In this document: one piece after another, positions 1-5,145 of the stretch
Numbering within the stretch: position 1 is the stretch's first letter
Layout of the letters: each line of letters opens with the position of its first letter
DNA from: CALEUX01 sp964608615
GTDB lineage: Bacteria > Bacteroidota > Bacteroidia > Bacteroidales > Marinilabiliaceae
Reading direction: 5' to 3'
DNA length: 6,505 nucleotides
NCBI GenBank assembly: GCA_964608615.1
Contig: CAZSQG010000130.1
Span: 1 to 6,505 of the forward strand
The notes under the pieces: model-generated
Told to the model about the DNA's origin: nothing
Seen by the model: the letters and a program-made list of their open reading frames with translations, nothing else
Database searches by the model: none
Translations under genes and position numbers: made by a program

Positions 1-18
1 ACACCAAGGTTTATTTCC

Positions 19-174
19 TAATTCTTTGCGACCTCTGCGAGAAATAACCTTTGCGCCTTTGCGTTTAACCTTTTTTTTCTTGTGTATCATTATCATACTT
101 CAAAGAACACAAAGGGTTTAGATTAATAATTCTTTGCGACCTCTGCGAGAAATAACCTTTGCGCCTTTGCGTTT
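19..174. repeat. Pair of 48-bp exact direct repeats built from 8-bp cctttgcg-type units
   Basis: Positions 19-66 and 127-174 are identical over 48 bp, with start points 108 bp apart. Inside each copy an 8-bp unit recurs in near-perfect phase: tctttgcg (23-30), cctctgcg (32-39), a degenerate agaaataa (40-47), and cctttgcg twice in tandem (48-55, 56-63). The second copy shows the same at +108. Similarity continues weakly beyond the 48 bp as a T-rich tract ending in cttgt. Between the copies, 101-116 (caaagaacacaaaggg) is the same kind of unit on the opposite strand. I see no open reading frame here. Short GCAAAG-rich intergenic repeats of this style occur in many environmental bacterial genomes without an agreed function; that is general knowledge and I have not searched for it. 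Confidence 0.9.
101..116. repeat. Inverted short relative of the flanking 8-bp-unit repeats
   Basis: Read on the minus strand this is ccctttgtgttctttg, two degenerate 8-bp units of the same family as the flanking direct repeats, in the opposite orientation. It could pair imperfectly with 48-63 or 156-171 to form a stem. Its place in the middle of the pair suggests one composite element, but that is inference. Confidence 0.5.
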
Positions 175-224
175 CCCCTTTTTTATCTTGTATATGAATA
201 TCAGAACCTTTGTAAATAGTAAAA

Positions 225-254
225 AAAAAGAGGCCTTTTTTAAGGCCTCTTTTT
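225..254 (-). terminator. Rho-independent terminator of the PUR-family gene (probably bidirectional)
   Basis: A perfect 13-bp stem (225-237 with 242-254, core GAGGCCTT/AAGGCCTC) encloses a TTTT loop. On the minus strand the GC-rich core is followed by an uninterrupted run of nine T (from the A run at 221-229), 22 nt beyond the stop codon of the gene at 277-636. This is a textbook intrinsic terminator for that gene. On the plus strand the core is also followed by five T, so it may stop transcription from either side. Confidence 0.93.
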
Positions 255-276
255 AATACGGGTGGGTAGGGGAGGG

Positions 277-636
277 TTACTTGTTTAAATCTTCAAACTC
301 AATGCTTGTGTACTCTTCAGGAATAACAGCTTCAAGTATTTCTTCGTTTTCAGATAATTCACCCTGAACGGACTTAATAAACTCAATGGCTTGTTCCAAT
401 CCTTCAGCAAACTTATCAAAATCCTCTTTATAAAGGAAGATCTTGTGTTTCTCAAAATGGAACCGGCCATCCTCTTCAAATCTCTTTTTACTTTCGGTTA
501 CGGTCAGGTAATAATCGTTTTTTCGGGTCGCTTTGACGTCAAAAAAATAAGTCCTTTTGCCTGCTCTTACTGCTCTTGAAAAGATTTCTTCTTTGTCATT
601 CTTTTCAAAATCATCATTTTTTTCGAATCCTTCCAT
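277..636 (-). CDS. PUR-family (DUF3276) DNA/RNA-binding protein
   Basis: A 119-residue protein recognised as the Bacteroidota DUF3276 family, small relatives of the eukaryotic PUR-alpha single-stranded DNA/RNA-binding fold and of the spirochaete regulator BpuR. The conserved core runs from about residue 17 to 88: EEIFSRAVRAGKRTYFFDVK, then a DYYLTVTESKKR strand-turn segment, then FEKHKIFLYKEDFDKF leading into a helix. The acidic C-terminal tail (about 92-118) is unconserved-looking. The N-terminus carries a small duplication, FEKND at 4-8 and again at 10-14. The ATG (634-636 on the minus strand) has only an A-rich leader, as usual in this phylum. It is transcribed divergently from nusB and has its own terminator, so it is a single-gene unit. 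A role in nucleic-acid binding is inferred from the family; the target is unknown. Confidence 0.93.
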   Translation of the reverse strand: MEGFEKNDDFEKNDKEEIFSRAVRAGKRTYFFDVKATRKNDYYLTVTESKKRFEEDGRFHFEKHKIFLYKEDFDKFAEGLEQAIEFIKSVQGELSENEEILEAVIPEEYTSIEFEDLNK

Positions 637-660
637 CTTTTAAGTGTTATTTTTTTAATA

Positions 661-687
661 CTACAAAAGCACTTTTGGTTTTTGTAG
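661..687 (-). other. Hairpin in the presumed 5' leader of the PUR-family gene
   Basis: ctacaaaa (661-668) is complementary to ttttgtag (680-687), giving an 8-bp stem. A competing 6-bp stem, caaaag (664-669) with cttttg (672-677), nests inside it with a two-base turn. It sits 25 nt upstream of the minus-strand start codon, so it would lie in the leader RNA. The two pairings are mutually exclusive. It could be an operator or an RNA-binding site; no function can be read from sequence alone. Confidence 0.45.
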
Positions 688-731
688 TTCAAAAATGAGA
701 ATAATTTTTCAAATAACATAAACTTTGTTTA

Positions 732-739
732 CAAAATTA
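732..739 (-). promoter_or_regulatory. Candidate promoter -7 box for the PUR-family gene
   Basis: The minus strand reads TAATTTTG, an exact match to the Bacteroidota -7 pattern TAnnTTTG. A start about 7 nt downstream would give a leader of roughly 90 nt that includes the hairpin at 661-687. I found no TTG at the expected 17-23 nt upstream, so the call is weak. Confidence 0.3.
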
Positions 740-862
740 CTTTTAAATTTCAATTCTTTAACCTCTGTTATTATGTTGTCATAACCTTTGTATTAGAGCC
801 TGTTTAGCTTTTGTTGATATGGATTTTATTATTTTGCACATTATCATTGGTAAGTTTTTATC

Positions 863-892
863 TTGTTTTAAGTAAATTTTTACCTAATTTTG
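863..892 (+). promoter_or_regulatory. Predicted nusB promoter (TTG-N19-TAATTTTG)
   Basis: TTG at 863-865 is followed by a 19-nt spacer and TAATTTTG at 885-892, matching the -33/-7 pattern known for the primary sigma factor of Bacteroidota. The expected start at about 899 leaves a leader of about 30 nt before the nusB ATG. The spacing and position make this one of the two best promoter matches in the window. Confidence 0.6.
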
Positions 893-927
893 AACGTTTT
901 AATTACAATTAAAAAAGTTCTTTTATA

Positions 928-1878
928 ATGCTAAGCAGAAGACTTTTACGAGTTAAGGTGATGCAGATGATATACGCCTATCAAAAGAATGGCGATATTT
1001 CTCTACAGCAGTGCGAGAAGGAATTATTTCACAGTATTTCCAAATCATTTGAGTTATACCACCTTTTTCTTCTTTTAATGGTTGATATTCATGCGTATGC
1101 CGAAAATCGCATAGAGATTGGCCGAAATAAAAAAATCCGCTCCGAAGAAGATTTAAATCCCAACATCAGGTTTATCGAGAATAAATTACTGAAGCAACTA
1201 TCTTCAAATGAATCTCTTTTGAAGTATATTGAGCAGAATGGTATTTCATGGGTTAATAGCCCCGAAATAATTCGTTCGCTTTTTGATGCAATTGTTGAGT
1301 CTGATTTATATAAGATATATATGGATTCGGATTTTAAATCATTTGATGAGGATAAAAAATTTATTGTAAAGTTGGCCGAAAAGGTTATCGCGCAGTATGA
1401 GCCTTTATACTCTCAGGTTGAAGAACAGAGTATTTTCTGGAATGATGAAGCTGAGTTTATCATGAGTATGGTTATTAAAACTCTGAAGGATTTTGAAGAA
1501 AAAAACCAAGATCAACAACTATTGCAGAGTGAGTTTAAGGATAATGATGATCAGGATTTTGTGAAAATATTATTGCGAAAAACTATGCTCAATCATCATG
1601 AATTTGCCGGGATGATTAAGAAATATTCGCAGAATTGGGAATTTGAGCGGGTGGCTTTTATGGATATTGTTTTGATGGAGATTGCTCTTACCGAAATGAT
1701 TGAATTCCCTCAAATACCGGTTAAGGTTACATTAAACGAGTATATCGAAATAGCAAAGCATTATTCTACTCCTAAAAGTAGTTTGTTTATTAACGGAATT
1801 CTCGATAAAATTGTATCCAACCTTATCACTGAAGGCAAAATTGTTAAAAAAGGTCGTGGACTTCTGGATCAGGTATAA
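928..1878 (+). CDS. nusB: Transcription antitermination factor NusB (long Bacteroidota form)
   Basis: NusB binds boxA RNA together with ribosomal protein S10 and supports antitermination of rRNA operons. The 316-residue product has both halves of the NusB fold: the N-terminal SRRLLRVKVMQMIYAYQ helix (residues 3-19) and a C-terminal block from about 205 to 300 (NWEFERVAFMDIVLMEIALTEM, then IPVKVTLNEYIEIAKHYS, then SSLFINGILDKIV), which aligns well with the end of E. coli NusB. E. coli NusB is 139 residues; the extra length lies between the halves (about 70-200) and, from my knowledge of the family, is normal for Bacteroidota. The ATG at 928 follows the predicted promoter and places the arginine-rich N-terminus at the expected point. 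It is followed by a 165-nt gap and the DUF1573 gene. Confidence 0.95.
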   Translation: MLSRRLLRVKVMQMIYAYQKNGDISLQQCEKELFHSISKSFELYHLFLLLMVDIHAYAENRIEIGRNKKIRSEEDLNPNIRFIENKLLKQLSSNESLLKYIEQNGISWVNSPEIIRSLFDAIVESDLYKIYMDSDFKSFDEDKKFIVKLAEKVIAQYEPLYSQVEEQSIFWNDEAEFIMSMVIKTLKDFEEKNQDQQLLQSEFKDNDDQDFVKILLRKTMLNHHEFAGMIKKYSQNWEFERVAFMDIVLMEIALTEMIEFPQIPVKVTLNEYIEIAKHYSTPKSSLFINGILDKIVSNLITEGKIVKKGRGLLDQV

Positions 1879-1900
1879 TACGATGCTGATTTTATTGCTG

Positions 1901-1928
1901 TTGTTAATAGTTAGTTAGTCTATTTTTG
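1901..1928 (+). promoter_or_regulatory. Candidate promoter for the DUF1573-yajC unit (TTG-N17-TATTTTTG)
   Basis: TTG at 1901-1903, a 17-nt spacer and TATTTTTG at 1921-1928 fit the Bacteroidota promoter pattern at the short end of its spacing range. The start would fall near 1935, giving a leader of about 110 nt before the lipoprotein gene. I saw no terminator after nusB, so read-through from the nusB promoter is also possible. Confidence 0.45.
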
Positions 1929-2043
1929 TGTGGATTATGTAGTTGAGAATTGCTTAAGCATCTGAAAAACAGTTGTATGTACGCGTTCTGATGTTTTATC
2001 CAATATAATATTATTAGCGATTAATTAAACATTTTATTGACCT

Positions 2044-2463
2044 ATGAGATTATCTGTTATTATTTTCACTTCTATCACCTTATGGTTAGCTGTATCGTGT
2101 ATGGATAGTGCAAAGAGAACATCGGGATTAAAGAGTTCCGGTGCTGAAACTGATACAACCTTGTTGGTGTTTGATAAGGAATTGCATAACTTTGGCAAAG
2201 TTCAGGCTGGAGAGGAAATTGCCTGCCGCTTTGGATTTACTAATATGGGTGATAAATCGTTAGTTATTGATGATGTTGTAGCTGGTTGTGGTTGTACTAA
2301 CGTGAAATATCCTCATAAGCCTGTGAGTCCCGGTGAGAAAGGTGCTGTGGAAATTGTTTTTAATACCAGTGGTCGAAATGGACATCAACGACAGGTAGTC
2401 AGGGTAATTAGTAATGGCAGTCGTTATCCCGTTGAATTGGTGATAAGGGCTGAAGTTGAATGA
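2044..2463 (+). CDS. DUF1573-domain lipoprotein
   Basis: The 139-residue product starts with a lipoprotein signal peptide: MRLS, a hydrophobic stretch VIIFTSITLWLAV, then SC with the lipidated cysteine at residue 19. The lipobox is LAVSC, slightly off consensus in having Ala rather than Leu at -3. Residues 48-125 match the DUF1573 family: FGKVQAGE, FGFTNMGDKSLVI, the CGCT motif (82-85), PVSPGEKG (93-100), FNTSGRNGHQ and a final beta strand. The family has an Ig-like/ASH-type beta-sandwich look and is very common in Bacteroidota envelopes; its function is not established. It is expected in the periplasm, anchored to the inner or outer membrane. It lies between nusB and yajC, an arrangement I recall from other members of the phylum. 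Confidence 0.92.
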   Translation: MRLSVIIFTSITLWLAVSCMDSAKRTSGLKSSGAETDTTLLVFDKELHNFGKVQAGEEIACRFGFTNMGDKSLVIDDVVAGCGCTNVKYPHKPVSPGEKGAVEIVFNTSGRNGHQRQVVRVISNGSRYPVELVIRAEVE

Positions 2464-2561
2464 TATAGCTTTAATATACTGAAACGAGCATGTTCGTAAA
2501 TTATAAATAATTATGGCCATACATGCAGGTCAAATGTTATAAACCAAAAAAAGATAATAAA

Positions 2562-2876
2562 ATGTATAGTTTATTTATGTCAATGCCGGCGCAGGAAGGC
2601 GCAACAAATCCTTGGGTTCAGTTAATGCCATTTGCCTTGATTATTGTGGTTTTCTATTTTTTCATGATCCGACCACAAATGAAAAGACAAAAAGAACTCC
2701 GAAAATATCGTGAAGCCTTGAAGAAAGGTGATAAAATTGTTACCACTGGAGGCATCTATGGTAAAGTTTCGGAAATTAAAGAAGATAAAGTTATTATGGA
2801 AATCAGCGAAAATGTTAAAATTACAATTGATAAATCAGCTGTAATTATGGATATGTCTGATGCTGTAAGGAAATAA
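2562..2876 (+). CDS. yajC: Preprotein translocase subunit YajC
   Basis: YajC is a small single-span inner-membrane protein that associates with SecDF-YidC at the Sec translocon. The reading frame opens at 2523, but I choose the ATG at 2562: it gives 104 residues, the usual length, and removes a lysine-rich 13-residue extension (MQVKCYKPKKDNK) unlike the family. Residues 22-36 form the transmembrane helix (MPFALIIVVFYFFMI), followed by the hallmark RPQMKRQKE (37-45), GDKIVTTGGIYGKV (56-69) and a short beta-rich cytosolic domain ending in the DKSAV strand. It is 98 nt downstream of the DUF1573 gene with no promoter match between them, so the two are probably co-transcribed. A strong terminator begins 67 nt after its stop. 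Confidence 0.95.
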   Translation: MYSLFMSMPAQEGATNPWVQLMPFALIIVVFYFFMIRPQMKRQKELRKYREALKKGDKIVTTGGIYGKVSEIKEDKVIMEISENVKITIDKSAVIMDMSDAVRK

Positions 2877-2932
2877 TTATCAGGTTGGATTTGAATTAAT
2901 AAATCTGTTTTGGATATATATTTCTAATATGA

Positions 2933-2963
2933 TTTCTTTTATCGGGGCCAATGATTAATTTTG
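2933..2963 (+). promoter_or_regulatory. Possible YbbR-coaE promoter with its -7 box in the terminator loop
   Basis: TAATTTTG at 2956-2963 spans the top of the terminator's left arm and its loop, and exactly matches TAnnTTTG. TTTC at 2933-2936 lies 19 nt upstream, one base off the -33 TTTG. A start near 2970 would give a 17-nt leader without the left arm, so the mRNA could not form the hairpin. The -33 mismatch and the chance of a random match keep this tentative. Confidence 0.4.
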
Positions 2964-2983
2964 TTAATCATTGGCCCCTTTTT
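2944..2983 (+). terminator. Strong rho-independent terminator between yajC and the YbbR-like gene
   Basis: A perfect 15-bp stem pairs 2944-2958 (ggggccaatgattaa) with 2964-2978 (ttaatcattggcccc) around a TTTTG loop, and is followed by five T (2979-2983). The base is GC-rich and the tail is correct for the plus strand, so it should end the yajC transcript. The next gene's ATG begins at 2987, only 8 nt after the stem. Confidence 0.9.
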
Positions 2984-2986
2984 ATT

Positions 2987-4012
2987 ATGAAGAAGCTTTT
3001 TAGACTAAACGATCATTGGGATTCCTTAAAAAGGTTGAACTTTTCAGACGAATTTCATCGCCTGAAAAGGAATCGCGATGCTTTTGTGTTTCTTATATTT
3101 CTGTTTGTTTCTACTACTTTCTGGTTCCTTAATGCCTTACGCGATAATTATGTGGCAACATTCTCGTTTCCCGTTAAGTTTGTGAATGTTCCTGATAATG
3201 AGGTTGTTGTAGGGTCGGTTACGAAGTCCATTAATTTAAGAGTCAAGGGAAGCGGCTATTCTATTCTGCGGCAATATATTTCTAATACGCTTTCAACACC
3301 AACTTATGATGTATCAAAATTGCGAAGAATTGAGCACGAGGGTTCGGAACAGGCAATTTTAATTTCCCGTGATCAAAGAAAACATTTTCAGGGCCAGTTG
3401 TTTTTGGAAATGGATTTGATTGATATTTTACCAGATACTATCTTCATTGAGCTACAAAAACTACAAAGTAAAAAGGTCCCAATTAGGTTTAATGGTAAAT
3501 TGAATCTCGAGAAACAATTCCTGATGGCTGGGCCGGTATTGTTCGAGCCTGATTCGGTTGAGGTTTCAGGCCCTAAAAACATCGTCGATACCTTATCGGC
3601 CATTCTTACCCGTCATTTTGTTTACGAAAAAGTAAGAGATACTCTTGTCCGAAATGTGGGATTATTGAATCCTGAGGGACTAGAAATTAGTCTTAAATCT
3701 TCATCCATGCTTATTCCGGTTGAACCGTTTTCCGAATCGTCTATTGTTATTCCAATTGATGTTATTGGACTTGCGGATAGTTTACGAGGCAAAACTTTTC
3801 CGTCGGAAGTAAATATTACTTTTAGAACCGGACTTAGTAAGTTTGATAAAATATCGCCCAACGATTTTAGAGCAATAGTTGATGCTAGCACTGCCTTTAC
3901 TGAAGGAGGAACCACTCGGTTACGAGTCAAAATTGACAAAACACCCGTAGGGATTTACTCAATGGATTATTCCCCAATATTTGTTGAGTATCTTATTGAG
4001 CGGAAACGATAA
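2987..4012 (+). CDS. YbbR-like / CdaR-family membrane-anchored protein
   Basis: The frame is open from 2951, but that ATG lies inside the terminator stem; I choose 2987, which gives 341 residues starting MKKLFRLND. A basic N-terminal segment (about 1-30) precedes one transmembrane helix (about 31-50, AFVFLIFLFVSTTFWFLNAL), then an extracytoplasmic region. YbbR-type beta units can be seen at about 59-94 (FPVKFVNVP to INLRVKGSG) and about 163-208 (KVPIRFNGKLNLEKQF, then DSVEVSGPK), with further weaker strands up to the C-terminus. In Firmicutes the homologue CdaR modulates the diadenylate cyclase CdaA; no cyclase gene lies here, so that role is only a family inference. It is followed by coaE after 32 nt and probably shares its transcript. 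I leave the symbol blank because orthology to cdaR is not shown. Confidence 0.88.
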   Translation: MKKLFRLNDHWDSLKRLNFSDEFHRLKRNRDAFVFLIFLFVSTTFWFLNALRDNYVATFSFPVKFVNVPDNEVVVGSVTKSINLRVKGSGYSILRQYISNTLSTPTYDVSKLRRIEHEGSEQAILISRDQRKHFQGQLFLEMDLIDILPDTIFIELQKLQSKKVPIRFNGKLNLEKQFLMAGPVLFEPDSVEVSGPKNIVDTLSAILTRHFVYEKVRDTLVRNVGLLNPEGLEISLKSSSMLIPVEPFSESSIVIPIDVIGLADSLRGKTFPSEVNITFRTGLSKFDKISPNDFRAIVDASTAFTEGGTTRLRVKIDKTPVGIYSMDYSPIFVEYLIERKR

Positions 4013-4044
4013 ACTAAGGTTAAAACTATTCATATTCTAAAATA

Positions 4045-4638
4045 TTGACGAGCCGAGACAAAAATAAGATTGGGATTACCGGCAGTATCGGTAGTGGCAA
4101 ATCAACTGTATGCAGGATTTTTGAGCAGTTGGGTTTGCCGGTATATTATTCCGATAAGCGGGCAAAGGAGTTAATCCACGTTAATAAAGAAATCATCACT
4201 TTATATAAGCGATTGTTTGGAAGCGACATTTATTCCTCAGGACAGCTTGACCGGCAGCGTGTGGCAGGAATTATTTTTAGTAATCCTGGCTGTTTAAAAG
4301 AAGTGGAACAGTTGGTACATCCAATTGTACGTATGGATTTTGAAAAATGGATGAAAAAACAGGATAGTGGTATTGTTTTAAATGAAGCTGCAGTTTTATT
4401 TGAAAGTGGTGGGTATAAGTTTATGGATGCTGTAATAACTGTAACAGCTCCGGAGGCATTACGGCTTGAAAGAGTTAAAAGACGTGATGGATTATCGGAG
4501 GATGAAATTAGGGCAAGGATGGAGCTTCAATGGCCTGATGATAAAAAATGTTCATTAAGTCAGGTTGTTATTGTTTGCGATGATGTGCAAATGGTAATAC
4601 CACAGGTGTTAGATATTTATAAAAAGTTACACTATTGA
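4045..4638 (+). CDS. coaE: Dephospho-CoA kinase CoaE
   Basis: CoaE phosphorylates the ribose 3'-hydroxyl of dephospho-CoA with ATP, the last step of coenzyme A synthesis, in the cytosol. The 197-residue product has the Walker A loop GSIGSGKST (13-21), SDKRAKEL (36-43) at the position of the family's DAD-type motif, LDRQRVAGIIF (68-78), the HP pair (92-93), the EAAVLFESG substrate-site motif (114-122) and the lid region with R140-R147 and RARMELQW (156-163). Length is normal. The start is unusual: a TTG at 4045. The frame is closed by a stop at 4021, contains no ATG, GTG or other TTG before the P-loop, and the first internal Met lies far past it. Near the C-terminus the usual ADxVIxN reads SQVVIVCDD, a mild divergence. 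Confidence 0.95.
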   Translation: MTSRDKNKIGITGSIGSGKSTVCRIFEQLGLPVYYSDKRAKELIHVNKEIITLYKRLFGSDIYSSGQLDRQRVAGIIFSNPGCLKEVEQLVHPIVRMDFEKWMKKQDSGIVLNEAAVLFESGGYKFMDAVITVTAPEALRLERVKRRDGLSEDEIRARMELQWPDDKKCSLSQVVIVCDDVQMVIPQVLDIYKKLHY

Positions 4639-4712
4639 TCGAGAAGCCATTTAATCTTGAGATTTCTCGCTTTGTTGGAAATGTTAATCAGCTACAAACT
4701 AACAAATGAGGG

Positions 4713-4835
4713 TGTCATCCTGAGTTGCAGTTAAGAATATTATTATCAATAATCTCGAAATTATATCGTTACTAATACCAATAAGGATAACATGTTTTCT
4801 TAAAGGTTAGATTCTTCACTTCTTTCAGAATGACA
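4713..4835. repeat. Inverted pair of degenerate TGTCATCCTGAG-type repeats
   Basis: Positions 4713-4738 read tgtcatcctgagttgcag followed by ttaagaat, a worn copy of the tgtcatcc-gag-gcagcgaaggatct family. Positions 4809-4835 are a copy on the opposite strand: their complement begins tgtcattctgaaagaagtg and ends in aagaatct. The two face each other across about 70 bp of AT-rich sequence. They belong to the same family as the tandem units at 4924-5098. Confidence 0.7.
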
Positions 4836-4851
4836 ATAAGGATGCACGCAT

Positions 4852-4906
4852 GATAGATAAGGGTTTGAGGGGCAGGCGGAGCCTGCCCCTCAAACCCTAA
4901 TCTATC
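4852..4906. repeat. Long perfect-type palindrome (26-bp arms, GGA loop)
   Basis: The arms 4852-4877 and 4881-4906 pair at 25 of 26 positions: 18 consecutive base pairs next to the loop (4860-4877 with 4881-4898), one A·A mismatch (4859/4899), then 7 more. The loop is GGA. The core is GC-rich (ggggcaggc/gcctgcccc), unlike the surrounding AT-rich DNA. No T run directly follows on either strand, so it is a poor classical terminator, although it could still block or stabilise RNA ends after coaE. It resembles REP or MITE-like palindromes in form; no transposase is nearby. Confidence 0.9.
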
Positions 4907-4923
4907 TTCTTAAAAAAGTGCGG

Positions 4924-5098
4924 TGTCATCCAGAGCGCAGCGAAGGATCTATATTATCAATGAATTGCAAACCTGTCATTGGTAGCGTAGCGAAGGATCA
5001 GATATACAATAAATCGCAAACCTGTTATTGGTAGCGCAGCGAAGGATCTGATTTTTAATTAATCGGAAGCCTGTTATTGGTAGCGAAATCAAGAATCT
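4924..5098 (+). repeat. Four tandem ~49-bp units carrying AGCGCAGCGAAGGATCT
   Basis: Unit starts are at 4924, 4974, 5023 and 5072, a period of 50, 49 and 49 bp. Each begins with a 27-nt conserved part: tgtcatccagagcgcagcga then aggatct (unit 1), tgtcattggtagcgtagcga (unit 2), tgttattggtagcgcagcga (unit 3) and a worn tgttattggtagcgaaatca (unit 4, ending 5098). Each then has an AT-rich linker that ends in gcaaacc or ggaagcc. Units 2 and 3 are closest. Unlike a CRISPR array the linkers are also related to one another, and the unit decays from left to right. The core resembles GTCATCCTGAGCG-type repeats I know as dispersed in many bacterial genomes. Confidence 0.88.
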
Positions 5099-5109
5099 TA
5101 TTATTTTTG
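5077..5109 (+). promoter_or_regulatory. Candidate promoter of the J-domain gene (TTG-N22-TATTTTTG)
   Basis: TATTTTTG at 5102-5109 is an exact -7 match, and TTG at 5077-5079 lies 22 nt upstream, at the long end of the accepted range. The start would fall near 5116, 30 nt before the ATG at 5146. The -33 TTG belongs to the last tandem repeat unit, so the repeat array runs directly into the promoter. Confidence 0.5.
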
Positions 5110-5145
5110 TAGGTCAGTAGTGAAAAAGTTTTTTAATAAAGAGAT

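Larger units (their letters stand above)
4639..5145. other. 507-bp gene-free, repeat-rich intergenic region
   Basis: No open frame of note lies between coaE and the J-domain gene. The stretch holds a degenerate forward repeat (4713-4738), an inverted copy (4809-4835), a long hairpin (4852-4906), four tandem repeat units (4924-5098) and a promoter-like sequence (5077-5109). A weak 6-bp stem follows the coaE stop (4640-4645 with 4664-4669), but it lacks a T tract and is not called a terminator. Confidence 0.8.

Noticed and set aside
391..579. 62-codon plus-strand frame opposite the PUR-family gene
   Set aside because: It is the antisense shadow of a well-supported gene, and its product matches no family I know.
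1951..1960. Perfect 10-bp palindrome tgcttaagca just after the DUF1573 promoter
   Set aside because: Palindromes this short are expected several times by chance in 6.5 kb, and no second copy or regulator supports an operator.
2484..2497. Near-palindrome acgagcatgttcgt between DUF1573 and yajC
   Set aside because: It is a short 14-bp near-palindrome with one mismatched pair, no T tract and no repeat elsewhere, so it is not convincing as a terminator or operator.
2260..2520. 86-codon minus-strand frame over the end of the DUF1573 gene
   Set aside because: It overlaps the conserved CGC-motif region of DUF1573 and has no recognisable product or promoter.
2523..2561. Upstream ATG for yajC
   Set aside because: It would add a lysine-rich 13-residue extension absent from the family; the ATG at 2562 gives the usual length.
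3388..3939. Two minus-strand frames inside the YbbR-like gene
   Set aside because: Both are antisense to a continuous conserved membrane-protein gene and look like shadows.
4640..4669. Terminator right after coaE
   Set aside because: The stem has only 6 bp, an 18-nt loop and no T run after it.
4924..5098. CRISPR array
   Set aside because: The units are regularly spaced, but the intervening segments are related to one another, the repeat degenerates unit by unit, and there are no cas genes.
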